A program made the position numbers and the translations under genes. This document shows, piece by piece, positions 24,450 through 33,330 of a stretch of DNA of 64,000 nt. Where the stretch lies: NCBI GenBank assembly GCA_017745295.1, contig JAGHZR010000002.1, positions 1 to 64,000 of the forward strand. The letters run 5' to 3'. Numbering within the stretch: the first letter of the stretch is position 1; the number at the start of each line of letters is the position of its first letter. This stretch comes from Novosphingobium sp. (GTDB lineage: Bacteria; Pseudomonadota; Alphaproteobacteria; Sphingomonadales; Sphingomonadaceae). The notes beneath the pieces were generated by a model, which worked only from the letters and a program-made list of their open reading frames with translations, was not told the DNA's origin and did no database searches.

Positions 24450-25685
24450 ATGCGGACCCTGATCCGCGATGTATCCATCTTCGACGGCAGCGGCAGCGCT
24501 CTCCAGACCGGCTCGGTGCTGGTGGACGGCGAGCGGATCGCCCGCGTGGCCTACGGCGCCGATGCGCTGGCGGGTGAAACCGCCGACGTGACCATCGACG
24601 GGCGCGGCAAGACGCTGATGCCGGGTCTGGTCGATGCGCACACGCACCTCACCTGGGGTTCTTCGGTCGAGAAGATCTACCACCAGTTCATTCTCCCGCC
24701 CGGCGAGTTGAAGGTCGCGGCCTGGCGCAATGCGCGGGTGCTGCTCGATCACGGCTTCACCTCGATCTATTCGGCCGGCGCGCTGGGCGACATGATCGAG
24801 CCGGAACTCGCCGCTGCCATCGCGGCGGGCGAGACGCCGGGGCCGCGCATGGTGCCCTCCACCCTCGAACGCAGCCCGGAAGGCGACGAAGGCGTCGAAA
24901 CCGGCGATGTGTTCAACGGCCGCGGGCCGGATGCGATGCGCAAGTTCGTGGCCTACTGCAAGGACGAGGGCGTCCAGTCGATCAAGCTGGTCGTCTCCGG
25001 CGAGGACGCGCTGAAGCCCGGTTCGGCGATGCAGGTGCTCTACACCCGCGAGGAAATGCTGGCCGCCGGGGAAGCCACGCGCGAGGCAGGCATGTGGATC
25101 GCCACCCACGCCTATTCGCCGGAGGCCATCGGCCTCGCGCTCGATGCCGGTGCGCGCATTCTCTATCACTGTTCCTTCGCGGATGCGGCGACAGTCGATC
25201 GCATGGCGGCGGACAAGGACAGGTTCTTCTACGCGCCCGGTCCCGGCGTTTCGGTGGCGGCGATCGAGGCCAACCCGCCGCCGCATGTGGACATGACGCA
25301 TATGAAGGCCAGCGCGCATGAGCGCATGGGCCTTGAAGGCAAGCTGGTGCCCGAACTGAAGACGCGCGGCGTGCGGATCCTGACCGGCGGCGACTACGGC
25401 TTTCCGTTCAATCCGCACGGCCGCAACGCCCGTGATCTGGAGCATTTCGTCCAGCACTACGGCTTCACTCCCGCCGAAGCCCTGCGCTCCGCGACCCAGT
25501 ACGGCGGCGAGCTGATGGGCCTTGAAGTCGGGCTGGTGAAGGAGGGCTGGCTGGCCGACCTCCTGCTGGTCGACGGCGACCCCACGGCGGATGTTGCCAT
25601 CCTGCAGGACAAGGACCGGCTGACCATGATCATGAAGGGCGGGGCGTTCCACAAGGCGCCCGCCGAGATCGAAACGACGGGTTAA
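24450..25685 (+). CDS. amidohydrolase-family metal-dependent hydrolase
   Basis: Cytoplasmic hydrolase of 411 aa. It starts with the beta-strand region RTLIRDVSIFDGSGSAL and has the metal motif DAHTHLTWGSS, followed by later conserved histidines (IATHAYSPEAIG, ILYHCSF) and the aspartate-containing ILTGGDYGFPFNPHG. This is the imidazolonepropionase/prolidase-like branch of the superfamily. The upstream extension to an ATG at 24369 is rejected because the ATG at 24450 has a GGGAGAG ribosome site and begins at the conserved strand. As first gene of the operon controlled by the LTTR box, it probably hydrolyses an amide, lactone or ring-cleavage product. The exact step is unknown. Confidence 0.82.
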   Translation: MRTLIRDVSIFDGSGSALQTGSVLVDGERIARVAYGADALAGETADVTIDGRGKTLMPGLVDAHTHLTWGSSVEKIYHQFILPPGELKVAAWRNARVLLDHGFTSIYSAGALGDMIEPELAAAIAAGETPGPRMVPSTLERSPEGDEGVETGDVFNGRGPDAMRKFVAYCKDEGVQSIKLVVSGEDALKPGSAMQVLYTREEMLAAGEATREAGMWIATHAYSPEAIGLALDAGARILYHCSFADAATVDRMAADKDRFFYAPGPGVSVAAIEANPPPHVDMTHMKASAHERMGLEGKLVPELKTRGVRILTGGDYGFPFNPHGRNARDLEHFVQHYGFTPAEALRSATQYGGELMGLEVGLVKEGWLADLLLVDGDPTADVAILQDKDRLTMIMKGGAFHKAPAEIETTG

Positions 25686-25701
25686 ATCAGGGGCTAAATC
25701 G

Positions 25702-27225
25702 ATGTCGTACGACGTGGTTGTCGTAGGCTGCGGCCCTGTGGGCGCGCTGGCCGCGAACCTTCTCGGCCTGAAAAGGCTCAAGGTGCTGGTTCTCGAACGG
25801 GAACTGGAACACTATCCGCTGCCGCGCGCGGTCCATCTCGATCATGAGATGATGCGCCTGTTCCAGTCCGCCGGGGTGATCGACCGGGTGCAGGGCGACA
25901 TGATCGCCACCGACGGTCATTTGCATGTCGGCGCCGACCACGGCGTGATCCGCTACATGGGCACCGAGGGCAAGCCGCGTCCGTTCGGGTGGGCCAACGA
26001 TTACTTCTTCTACCAGCCCGAACTCGAAGCGCACTTGCGCGAGGGCTTTGCGGCGTTGCCGAACGTCGAGTTGAAACTGGGCGCCAGCTTCACCGGGCTG
26101 ACGCAGGACGCGGGCGGCGTGACGGTTGGCTATCTCGACGGAACCGAAACCCGCACCGCCAAGGCGCGCTGGGTCATTGCCTGCGACGGCGCGCGCAGCA
26201 CAGTGCGCAAGGCATTGGGTGTCGCTCTGGACGATCTTCAGTTCGAGGAGCCGTGGCTCGTTGTCGATGCCGAAGTGGAAGGGCCGGTTGCGTTCCCGCC
26301 GCTTTCCGGCGTGCCGGAGGGGGCCGATCTCCAACGCCTTTCGGTGATGATGTGCGATCCTTCGCGCCCCGCCACCGTGGTTCCCGGTCGCCGCGACCAT
26401 CGCCGCTGGGAGTTCATGCTGCTCCCCGGCGAGGACGACATCGCAATGTCGGCACCGGAAAAGGTGGCCGAACTGGTCGGCGCGTGGATGGCCGGTGTAC
26501 CGCACCGGATCGTGCGCGCCGCGACCTATCGCTTCCACGGCCTCGTCGCGCATCGGTGGCAGGTCGGCAATGTCTTCCTGGCCGGAGACGCCGCGCACCA
26601 GACGCCGCCGTTCTTCGGGCAAGGCATGTGCCACGGCCTGCGCGATGTCGCCAATCTGGCGTGGAAGATGGATGCGGTGGCCAACCACGGCGCCGAACCT
26701 TCGGTGCTGGGCACTTATCAGCGTGAGCGGGATCCGCATGTCCGCGCGGTGATCGGGGCAGCCGTCGCGGCGGGTCGCTACATCTGCGAACTCGATCCCG
26801 CAGCGGCCGCCGCCCGCGATGCCCGCATCCGCGAGGAAGCGCGCCAGAAGGCGGGCGAGACCGCGCACGATCTGATCCCTGCCATCGCCGATGGCGTGGT
26901 TCTCGCGCAAACCGCCGGCGCTGGCGCGCGCTTCGTGCAGCCAGTGCTGGCCGATGGCCGCAAGCTCGACGATCTGACCGGCGGCGACTGGCGCCTCTTC
27001 GTCCGCGACGATGCCGTGCCGGGCCGGGCCGAGGGCGTCACCCGCATCGCCGTCGGCACTCTGCCGGACAATGGCGCCGTCACCGCATGGCTCGACGAGC
27101 ATGGCGCCGATGCCGTGCTGATCCGCCCCGACCACTACGTTTTCGGCACGGCCAACCATAGCGCCGAAGACCTCCTCGCTGCTCGCGCAGCGCAGCTTTT
27201 CAGCCATCGGGAGCTTGCCGCATGA
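25702..27225 (+). CDS. FAD-dependent aromatic monooxygenase (MhpA-like)
   Basis: Class A flavoprotein hydroxylase of 507 aa. The FAD dinucleotide fold is VVVGCGPVGALAANLLG at the N-terminus, the DG motif region is CDGARSTVRKALG, and the second FAD site is VFLAGDAAHQTPPFFGQG. The C-terminal thioredoxin-like tail (RFVQPVLADGRKLDDLTGG, VLIRPDHYVFG) is typical of phenol hydroxylase/MhpA relatives. It would use NAD(P)H and oxygen to add a hydroxyl to a phenol, giving a catechol for the ring-cleaving dioxygenase two genes later. It is 16 bases after the amidohydrolase and overlaps the next gene by 4. The substrate is inferred to be a phenolic aglycone. Confidence 0.88.
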   Translation: MSYDVVVVGCGPVGALAANLLGLKRLKVLVLERELEHYPLPRAVHLDHEMMRLFQSAGVIDRVQGDMIATDGHLHVGADHGVIRYMGTEGKPRPFGWANDYFFYQPELEAHLREGFAALPNVELKLGASFTGLTQDAGGVTVGYLDGTETRTAKARWVIACDGARSTVRKALGVALDDLQFEEPWLVVDAEVEGPVAFPPLSGVPEGADLQRLSVMMCDPSRPATVVPGRRDHRRWEFMLLPGEDDIAMSAPEKVAELVGAWMAGVPHRIVRAATYRFHGLVAHRWQVGNVFLAGDAAHQTPPFFGQGMCHGLRDVANLAWKMDAVANHGAEPSVLGTYQRERDPHVRAVIGAAVAAGRYICELDPAAAAARDARIREEARQKAGETAHDLIPAIADGVVLAQTAGAGARFVQPVLADGRKLDDLTGGDWRLFVRDDAVPGRAEGVTRIAVGTLPDNGAVTAWLDEHGADAVLIRPDHYVFGTANHSAEDLLAARAAQLFSHRELAA

Positions 27226-27653
27226 CCCTTACGCTGGCTCAGGCCCAGACCATAATCACTGGCACCATTTCCGAAGCGCGCGCTCGCAATGCGCGGGAAT
27301 TGGCGGTGATCGTGCTCGACGCGGGCGCCCACCCGGTCGCCTTTGCCCGCGAGGACGGGGCGAGCCTGTTCCGCTTCGATATCGCCAAGGCCAAGGCCGA
27401 GGGCGCCGTGGGCATGGACGCGGACACTGCCGTCCTTGCCGAGCGGGCCAAGGGCAATCCGACCTTCTTTCAAAGCGTCACCGCTGTCGTCGGCGGCCGC
27501 ATCGCGTTCTCTCCCGGGGGGGTAGTGATCCGCGATGCCGCCGGCACCCTGATCGGCGCCGTGGGCGTCAGCGGTGACACCGGCGAGTGCGATGCCGACT
27601 GCGCCCGCTCGGGCATCCGCGCCGCGGGTCTTCTTCAGGAGCAAGAGCCATGA
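27222..27653 (+). CDS. GlcG/HbpS-family (DUF336) protein
   Basis: Small 143-aa protein of the GlcG/PduO-C/HbpS fold. It shows TLAQAQTIITGTISEARARN, ELAVIVLDAGAHPVAFAREDG, the strand FFQSVTAVVGGRIAFSPGG and the glycine-rich end GTLIGAVGVSGDTGECDADCA. Members bind heme or cobalamin-related ligands, or occur as accessory proteins in aromatic and glycolate operons. It is embedded by ATGA overlaps on both sides between the monooxygenase and the extradiol dioxygenase, so it is almost certainly made with them. An accessory or isomerase-like role is possible but not shown by the sequence. Confidence 0.82.
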   Translation: MTLTLAQAQTIITGTISEARARNARELAVIVLDAGAHPVAFAREDGASLFRFDIAKAKAEGAVGMDADTAVLAERAKGNPTFFQSVTAVVGGRIAFSPGGVVIRDAAGTLIGAVGVSGDTGECDADCARSGIRAAGLLQEQEP

Positions 27654-28534
27654 AACTGCGCAGCATCGAACTGGCGCTGCCCGATCCGGCCGCCGCCGCC
27701 ACGTTCATGACCGAAATCTGGGGCATGGCTGCCGCTGAAGTTCAGGGCGACACGCATTACCTGCGCGGCTCCGGTCCGTTCCCTTACCTCGTGGCGTTCG
27801 AGAAGTCGGAAGACGAATTCGTCCGCTCGACCACCTTCGTCTGCACGGCCACAGAACTGGAAGCGCTGAAGGCGCGCATTGCCGCCTCGGGCTGGACCGC
27901 AAGCCCGACGGTCAGCCACGACCTGGGCGGCGGGCATGGCCTGCTGGTCGAACTGCCCGAAGGCACGATCCTGCGCTTTCTGGTGGACGCTACCGAAGTC
28001 GAACCGATCACCGGACGCGACTTGCCGGTGAAGCTGACGCATGTGGTGTTCAACGCCGCCGATGCCGAAGCTTGCGGCCACGCGGTGGAGGACATTCTCG
28101 GCTTCCTCGTGTCCGACCGCACCAAGGGCATGGTCTTCGTGCGCTGCAACGACAGCCACCATTCCACCGCCTTCGCCCGCGCCGGTTTTGCCTCGCTCAA
28201 CCATGTCGCCTTCGAAATGGAGGACATCGATGCGGTGATGCGCGGCATCGGCCGCCTGCGCGATCATGCTCTGGTGCCCGCATGGGGGCCCGGCCGCCAC
28301 GGCCCCGGCGCAAATGTCTACGCTTACTTCATCGCCCCGTTCGGGCCGGTGATCGAGTTCTCGACCGCCGTGGAGAAGGTGCCGGAGGACTACAAGGCCG
28401 GGGCTCCGGAAGACTGGACCTGGCCGCCGAACCGCATCGACCAGTGGGGCATCTCGGACAAGGATTTCGACGGCCTTCGCCGTGCCGAGGAACGCTTCCG
28501 CTTCCGCCGCGACTGGGAAGCCGCGCCGCTCTGA
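27650..28534 (+). CDS. VOC-superfamily extradiol ring-cleavage dioxygenase
   Basis: Two-domain type I extradiol dioxygenase, 294 aa. The C-terminal catalytic domain keeps the full iron triad: His131 (KLTHVVF), His185 (SLNHVAFEM) and Glu236 (GPVIEFST). His170/171 in NDSHHSTAF corresponds to the catalytic acid-base histidine of BphC-type enzymes. It should cleave a catechol next to its hydroxyls, using Fe(II) and oxygen. The frame extends 21 codons upstream, but the ATG at 27650 overlaps the previous stop (ATGA) and begins with the conserved KLRSIELALPDPAAAATF. The substrate is presumably made by the adjacent flavin monooxygenase. Confidence 0.87.
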   Translation: MKLRSIELALPDPAAAATFMTEIWGMAAAEVQGDTHYLRGSGPFPYLVAFEKSEDEFVRSTTFVCTATELEALKARIAASGWTASPTVSHDLGGGHGLLVELPEGTILRFLVDATEVEPITGRDLPVKLTHVVFNAADAEACGHAVEDILGFLVSDRTKGMVFVRCNDSHHSTAFARAGFASLNHVAFEMEDIDAVMRGIGRLRDHALVPAWGPGRHGPGANVYAYFIAPFGPVIEFSTAVEKVPEDYKAGAPEDWTWPPNRIDQWGISDKDFDGLRRAEERFRFRRDWEAAPL

Positions 28535-28579
28535 CCATTTGACCGCCGCCGCGCCGTCGCGGGGCAGGGGAGACTACGC

Positions 28580-29413
28580 ATGACCCGTTACATCAGCTTC
28601 GAACGTCCCGATGGCACCAAGAGCTTCGGCCGCCTCGAAGGGGACAAAGTTCTCGATCTGGGTAGGGCCGGCAGCGACGCATGGCTGAAAGACGTGCTGG
28701 CCGGTGATCTTGCCGCCCTGCCCGCCACCGGCGAGTTCGCCTTCGCCGCCGTCACGCTGCTGCCGGTCGTTCCGAACCCGGAAAAGATCCTCTGCGTCGG
28801 CCTCAACTACGCCACCCACGTCGCCGAGACCGGCCGCGAGCAGAAGGAACACCCGGCGATCTTCACCCGCTGGGCCGACAGTCTGATCGCCGATGGCGAG
28901 GCGATGGTCCGCCCGCCCGAAAGCGAACGCTTCGACTACGAGGGCGAACTCGCCGTCATCATCGGCAAGGGCGGCCGCCGCATCGCGCCGGAGAACGCAT
29001 GGGAGCACGTTGCCGGTTTTGCGCCGTTCAATGACGGGTCCATCCGCGACTGGCAGCGCCACAACATCCAGTTCACCCCCGGCAAGACCTGGCCCGGCAC
29101 CGGTGGTTTCGGCCCGTCGATGGTCGTCGCTTCGGAGGTCGCAGACCTCGCCTCGCAGCGCGTGCAGACCCGCGTGAACGGCGAATTGGTGCAGGATCAG
29201 CCGGTGTCCGACATGATCTGGGATATCCCGACCGTCATCGCCTACTGCTCCACATTCACCGATCTCAAGCCCGGCGACGTGATCGCCAGCGGCACCCCCG
29301 GCGGCGTCGGCGACAAGCGCCAGCCCCCGCTCTACCTCAAGGCCGGGGACACCGTGGAAGTCTCCGTGGGCGTGATAGGCACCCTTTCCAACCCCGTCAT
29401 CGACGAGACCTGA
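28580..29413 (+). CDS. fumarylacetoacetate hydrolase family protein
   Basis: Mg-dependent C-C hydrolase, isomerase or decarboxylase of 277 aa. The FAH core begins at KILCVGLNYATHVAETG, and the metal site is in DYEGELAVIIGKGGRRI with further conserved FGPSMV, TRVNGELVQDQ and GDVIASGTPGGVG. A GGGGAG ribosome site precedes the ATG. In aromatic meta-pathways such enzymes act on the ring-opened product after the extradiol dioxygenase, which is the preceding gene (45 bases upstream). Whether it hydrolyses, decarboxylates or isomerises cannot be read from the sequence. Confidence 0.88.
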   Translation: MTRYISFERPDGTKSFGRLEGDKVLDLGRAGSDAWLKDVLAGDLAALPATGEFAFAAVTLLPVVPNPEKILCVGLNYATHVAETGREQKEHPAIFTRWADSLIADGEAMVRPPESERFDYEGELAVIIGKGGRRIAPENAWEHVAGFAPFNDGSIRDWQRHNIQFTPGKTWPGTGGFGPSMVVASEVADLASQRVQTRVNGELVQDQPVSDMIWDIPTVIAYCSTFTDLKPGDVIASGTPGGVGDKRQPPLYLKAGDTVEVSVGVIGTLSNPVIDET

Positions 29414-29473
29414 CGGGGCGCAATAGCCAGCCATAAAAATCGGCAATAACAATCTGTTTGGGGAGAGACCAAC

Positions 29474-31798
29474 ATGAACACCATCCGCAAGTTCAGCCTG
29501 CTTTCCGGCATCGCTCTCGGCGCCTTCAGCATGCCCGCAGTGGCGCAGGAGGCCGCGACGTCCCCGGCGCCTGAAACGCAGTCCGTTTCTGGCACCGATA
29601 TCATCGTGACGGCCTCGCGCCGGGCCGAGCGCCTTCAGGACGTGCCGATCGCCGTCTCCGCCATCACCGGCGACCAGCTTACCGAAAGCGGCTTCCAGAA
29701 GCTGACCGACATCCAGTACCAGTTCTCCGGCGTGCAGTTCGGGTCCTCGCCCAACGATTCCGGCTTCCGCCTGCGCGGCGTCGGTTCGGCGGGCGGCTTC
29801 TCCAGTTCTTCGGAGCAGAACGTCGGCACGGTGGTCGACAACGTCGTCATTCCCTTCGGTAACCCGATCAACAGCCTCGGCGATCTGGAGCGCGTCGAAG
29901 TGCTGAAGGGACCGCAGGGCACCCAGTTCGGCAAGAACGCTTCGTCCGGCGTCATCAACATCACGACCAAGAAGCCCGATCCCTCGCACTTTTTCGGCAA
30001 GGCCTTCGTCAGCTATGCCCAGCTGAACGAAGTCAACGCCAATGCCAGCGTCAACGTGCCGGTCTCGCAGAACTCGGCGCTCGCGGTGTTTGGCTTCTAT
30101 CGCCGGAACGACGGCTTCCTCCAGAACGTCTACCGCGATGAAAAGTGGGGCGGCGAGGAAAGCTACGGCGGGCGCGCCAAGTTCTTCTTCGAACCCAGCG
30201 ACGATCTCTCGATCTACATCATCGGCGACTATTCGAAGATCAGCCGCAAGGGACCCGGCCAGCTCTGGACGCTCAACCGCCTGCCGAGCTTCGCCAATCC
30301 GCTGATGGCCGCGCGCTTCGGCAATCTCGCATCGCTGGGGGTGACGGCGGGCTTCGACAACACCAAGTCGGTCGAGGACTACGGCGGTTACTCGTCGGAG
30401 CAGAACTACGGCGCTTCGATGGAGATCAACTACGCGCTTGGCGACTACAACCTGACCTCGATCACCGCCTACCGCCGTCTCGACGAAGGCCCGCAGGTCT
30501 TCGCCATCGATGGGTCGAGCGTCCCGGTCTTCACTGCGCAGCAGACCGGCACCGACCAGTCGTTCCTCTCGCAGGAACTGCGCATCAGCTCGCCGAGCGG
30601 CAGCCAGCTGGAATTCACCTCCGGCGTCTATGCCTCGCGGCGCAAGGTGGGTGACGACAACGACTTCAACCGTGCCCAGCTTCGTCCCGCCAATCCGTTC
30701 CAGAGCTTCATCGTCAATATCTCGGGCGGGCAGGGCAATACCCAGACCCGCTCGGACTCGCTGGCTGCCTTCTTCGACGGCAAGTTCCACGTCACCGACC
30801 AGTTCAGCCTGATCGGCGGCCTGCGCTATCAGTACGACTGGGTGAAGGCCTCGTACTTTTCGATCGCCGACCCGAACTTCCCCTCTGCCGCACCGGCGGC
30901 GGACGGCTCGGGCTTCGTGACGCCCTATACGCCGACCCCGCTCCAGACCGGCAGCACGAAGAAAGGTTCGTGGTCGGGCCGCGGCGGCGCCGAGTTCAAG
31001 ATCACGCCCGATGTCATGCTGTTCGGCACCATCGCGCGCGGTTATCTCGGTCCGACGGTGACGTTCACCGGTCTCACCGGCACGCGCACCAACGTCAAGC
31101 CGCAGACCGTGCGCGACATCACCGTGGGCATCAAGTCGCAGCTCTTCGACAAGGCCGTGACCTTCAACGCGAACCTGTTCTACGACAAGTACAAGAACCT
31201 CCAGACCTCGGTGTTCAACGGCGTCGAGTTCGTCACCGAGAACGCCGGCGGCTTCACCGCCAAGGGCTTCGAGATCGACGCCTCCTGGCGCGTCACCCCG
31301 GTGCTCTCGTTCAGCGGCGGGTTCACCTATTCGGACACCAAGTTCACCGACTACGTGACCGCCTGCCCCGAGGATGTGAAGGCCGGATATGCCTGCTATC
31401 TGGCGGCGGACGGCGTCACCAGCCTGGTCCAGGCCAAGGGCGAGCCGCTCTCCGGCGCACCCAAGTACAGCGCCACGCTGGGCGCGGACGTGAAGCTGCC
31501 GATCAACGACAACCTCCAGTTCGATACTTCGGCCAATATCTACTACCGCAGCCGGGTGCAGTACGCGGTGGCCAACGCCTATGCCTATCAGGACGGCTAC
31601 GGCACGATCGGCCTCAGCATGGGGATCGGCCATCCGGACGGCAACTGGCGGGTCGGCGCCTTCGTGCGCAACCTGCTCGACCAGCGCTTCCATGCCTCGG
31701 TCATCCACCTGCCGTTCGCGGACTCGGGCGCCTATGTGAACTGGCTGACCCGCGAAGGCCGCCGCACCATCGGCATCCAGGCCGAAACGAAGTTCTGA
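29474..31798 (+). CDS. TonB-dependent receptor within the aromatic glycoside operon
   Basis: Outer-membrane receptor of 774 aa with signal peptide (FSLLSGIALGAFSMPAVAQ), a TonB-box-like segment (TDIIVTASRRAERLQDVPIA), a plug to about residue 165 (LERVEVLKGPQGTQFGKNAS) and a barrel ending in RRTIGIQAETKF. The plug style matches receptors common in sphingomonads for aromatic and plant-derived compounds. A GGGGAGAG ribosome site lies 8 bases before the ATG. Its position inside the catabolic run, 60 bases after the FAH gene, suggests that it imports the operon's substrate, possibly an intact glycoside or aglycone. Confidence 0.9.
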   Translation: MNTIRKFSLLSGIALGAFSMPAVAQEAATSPAPETQSVSGTDIIVTASRRAERLQDVPIAVSAITGDQLTESGFQKLTDIQYQFSGVQFGSSPNDSGFRLRGVGSAGGFSSSSEQNVGTVVDNVVIPFGNPINSLGDLERVEVLKGPQGTQFGKNASSGVINITTKKPDPSHFFGKAFVSYAQLNEVNANASVNVPVSQNSALAVFGFYRRNDGFLQNVYRDEKWGGEESYGGRAKFFFEPSDDLSIYIIGDYSKISRKGPGQLWTLNRLPSFANPLMAARFGNLASLGVTAGFDNTKSVEDYGGYSSEQNYGASMEINYALGDYNLTSITAYRRLDEGPQVFAIDGSSVPVFTAQQTGTDQSFLSQELRISSPSGSQLEFTSGVYASRRKVGDDNDFNRAQLRPANPFQSFIVNISGGQGNTQTRSDSLAAFFDGKFHVTDQFSLIGGLRYQYDWVKASYFSIADPNFPSAAPAADGSGFVTPYTPTPLQTGSTKKGSWSGRGGAEFKITPDVMLFGTIARGYLGPTVTFTGLTGTRTNVKPQTVRDITVGIKSQLFDKAVTFNANLFYDKYKNLQTSVFNGVEFVTENAGGFTAKGFEIDASWRVTPVLSFSGGFTYSDTKFTDYVTACPEDVKAGYACYLAADGVTSLVQAKGEPLSGAPKYSATLGADVKLPINDNLQFDTSANIYYRSRVQYAVANAYAYQDGYGTIGLSMGIGHPDGNWRVGAFVRNLLDQRFHASVIHLPFADSGAYVNWLTREGRRTIGIQAETKF

Positions 31799-31806
31799 GC
31801 CTATCC

Positions 31807-31835
31807 GGCCGGAGCCTCGAAACGAGGTTCCGGCC
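31807..31835 (+). terminator. intra-operon hairpin after the TonB receptor
   Basis: Stem of 13 pairs (GGCCGGAGCCTCG / CGAGGTTCCGGCC, one G-U pair) with a 3-base loop, 9 bases after the receptor stop. A short GTATTT follows rather than a full T-run, so it is a partial terminator or a 3' stabiliser that could reduce expression of the downstream genes relative to the receptor. Confidence 0.5.
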
Positions 31836-31882
31836 GTATTTCCGAAAGGCCCGGCAGAGGCCGCCCAAAGCAAGGGGTGAAG

Positions 31883-32875
31883 ATGCAGGTGAAACGCGTA
31901 ATGACGGCGCTGGTGCTTTCGGCGGCAGCGATGGTCTCCGGCTCGGCACTGGCGGCCACGAGCTGTCCGGCGCTGCGCTGGACGACGCTGGGGACTGCGG
32001 GCGGTCCGGTGCCTACCGCCGAGCGTTCGGAACCGGCCAACCTCCTTACCATCGGCGAACGGCGCATCCTCGTCGATACCGGCGACGGCACGGTGGACCA
32101 GCTGGCACGGATCGGCCTCGATCTCGGTGCGGTCGACACGGTGTTCATCAGCCACAATCATCTCGATCACACCGGGGGTCTCGCTGCCGTGATCGGCCTG
32201 CGCTGGATGAACCAGTTCCCCGGAGTGCTGACCGTCTATGGTCCGATCGGCACGCGCGCGGTCGTCGATGGCATCGTCGCCTCGCTGGCGACGCCGGGCA
32301 GTATCGGCTTCGGTCTCGGCACGCCGCCGCCTCGTCCGGCGGATTCGGTGCGGGTGATCGAACTTGCGGATGGGCAGTCGCTCGATCTCGGGCAGGGCGC
32401 GAGCGTGAAGGCCGCCGCCAACAGCCATTTCGACCATGATGGAAAGCCGGACGCCAGTAATGTCTCGCTGAGCTATCGCTTTGCCCTGGGCAATCGCAGC
32501 ATCACCTACACCGGCGACACCGGGCCGAGCGCCGCCGTCACCGCGCTCGCCAAGGGCAGCGACATGTTCGTCACCGAGATCATCGCGCTCGACGCGCTGC
32601 TGGGCGAAATCCGCATGCGCCGCAAGGACGCCTCGCCCGAGATGCTGGCCGGTATGGAGCGCCACCTTTCGACCCATCACCTAAAACCCGAAGCGATCGG
32701 CGAGATCGCGGCGCAGGCGGGGGTGGGGCGCGTGGTGCTTACGCATTTCGCGGTGCCGCCGGGGCCTTTGCCGCAATACGAACCCGCCATCCGCGCGGGG
32801 ATCGCGTCACGCTATACGGGGGCGGTCGATCTCGCACGCGATCTCCAGAGCTTCGATGTGGGGTGCCGCCCATGA
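31883..32875 (+). CDS. exported MBL-fold metallohydrolase
   Basis: Metallo-beta-lactamase-fold hydrolase, 330 aa, with a signal peptide (VKRVMTALVLSAAAMVSGSALAA). Metal motifs are SHNHLDHTGG (HxHxDH), the later histidine in ANSHFDHDG, YTGDTGPS and VVLTHFAVPP. It resembles RNase Z/phosphodiesterase-like or lactonase-like exported members. A GTG codon at 31877 could also serve as start with GGGG closer by, but the ATG at 31883 is adopted. It overlaps the next gene by 4 bases and probably acts in the periplasm on an ester or lactone linked to the operon's substrate. The function is not assignable more closely. Confidence 0.82.
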   Translation: MQVKRVMTALVLSAAAMVSGSALAATSCPALRWTTLGTAGGPVPTAERSEPANLLTIGERRILVDTGDGTVDQLARIGLDLGAVDTVFISHNHLDHTGGLAAVIGLRWMNQFPGVLTVYGPIGTRAVVDGIVASLATPGSIGFGLGTPPPRPADSVRVIELADGQSLDLGQGASVKAAANSHFDHDGKPDASNVSLSYRFALGNRSITYTGDTGPSAAVTALAKGSDMFVTEIIALDALLGEIRMRRKDASPEMLAGMERHLSTHHLKPEAIGEIAAQAGVGRVVLTHFAVPPGPLPQYEPAIRAGIASRYTGAVDLARDLQSFDVGCRP

Positions 32876-33330
32876 ACATCGCCGCCCGGCTGCGGCGTGA
32901 GCAGATCACCAGCGGCGCGATCAACCTCGTCCTGAGCGCGGTGTTCTTCTTCGGCGTCTTCGGGCTTGCCGTTCGCCCGCTGCACTTTGCCGTGCCCGAC
33001 AACTTCGCGCTGGATTTCCTGCCGCAGGCCGCTGCCATCGCCTTGATGTCGTCGCTGGTGCCGCTGCTGGTGGTTTCGGCGAGCCTGCGCAAGGAAGGCG
33101 CGCGAACCGGCGGGGCGGCCTTCATCGCCCGGACCGTTCTGGCCGTCGTGCTGGCCGGGCTGGCGAGCGCGGCGGCATTGGCGGTGATCTGCCTGTTCGG
33201 GCCATGGCGCGAGATCGGCTGGACTTTCGCGCTGGCCCTGAAGCTGGTCTATGGAACCGGGCTGGGCGTGGCGGGAACGACTTTCGCGCTCACCCGCCTG
33301 TTCGCGCATCGAGGGAGGGAAACGGCATGA
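32872..33330 (+). CDS. small four-helix inner-membrane protein of unknown function
   Basis: Hydrophobic protein of 152 aa with about four membrane segments (around residues 17-40, 50-68, 83-110 and 118-142). I do not recognise the family. The N-terminal RREQITSGAINLVLSAVFFFG and the C-terminal TGLGVAGTTFALTRLFAHRG show no catalytic motif. It is coupled by ATGA overlaps to the MBL hydrolase before it and the alpha/beta hydrolase after it, so it belongs to this operon. A small permease subunit or membrane anchor is conceivable, but nothing in the sequence proves it. Confidence 0.75.
   Translation: MNIAARLRREQITSGAINLVLSAVFFFGVFGLAVRPLHFAVPDNFALDFLPQAAAIALMSSLVPLLVVSASLRKEGARTGGAAFIARTVLAVVLAGLASAAALAVICLFGPWREIGWTFALALKLVYGTGLGVAGTTFALTRLFAHRGRETA

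Noticed and set aside
25702..29413. Reading the monooxygenase-dioxygenase-FAH set as the mhp (3-hydroxyphenylpropionate) pathway
   Set aside because: The ring-cleaving enzyme here is of the VOC type, whereas MhpB belongs to the LigB type, and no MhpC-, MhpD-, MhpE- or MhpF-like genes are present.
28574..32680. A 1368-codon open frame on the minus strand opposite the FAH, TonB receptor and MBL genes
   Set aside because: No domain is recognisable, and the plus strand encodes three well-supported proteins with motifs, signal peptides and ribosome sites over the same bases.
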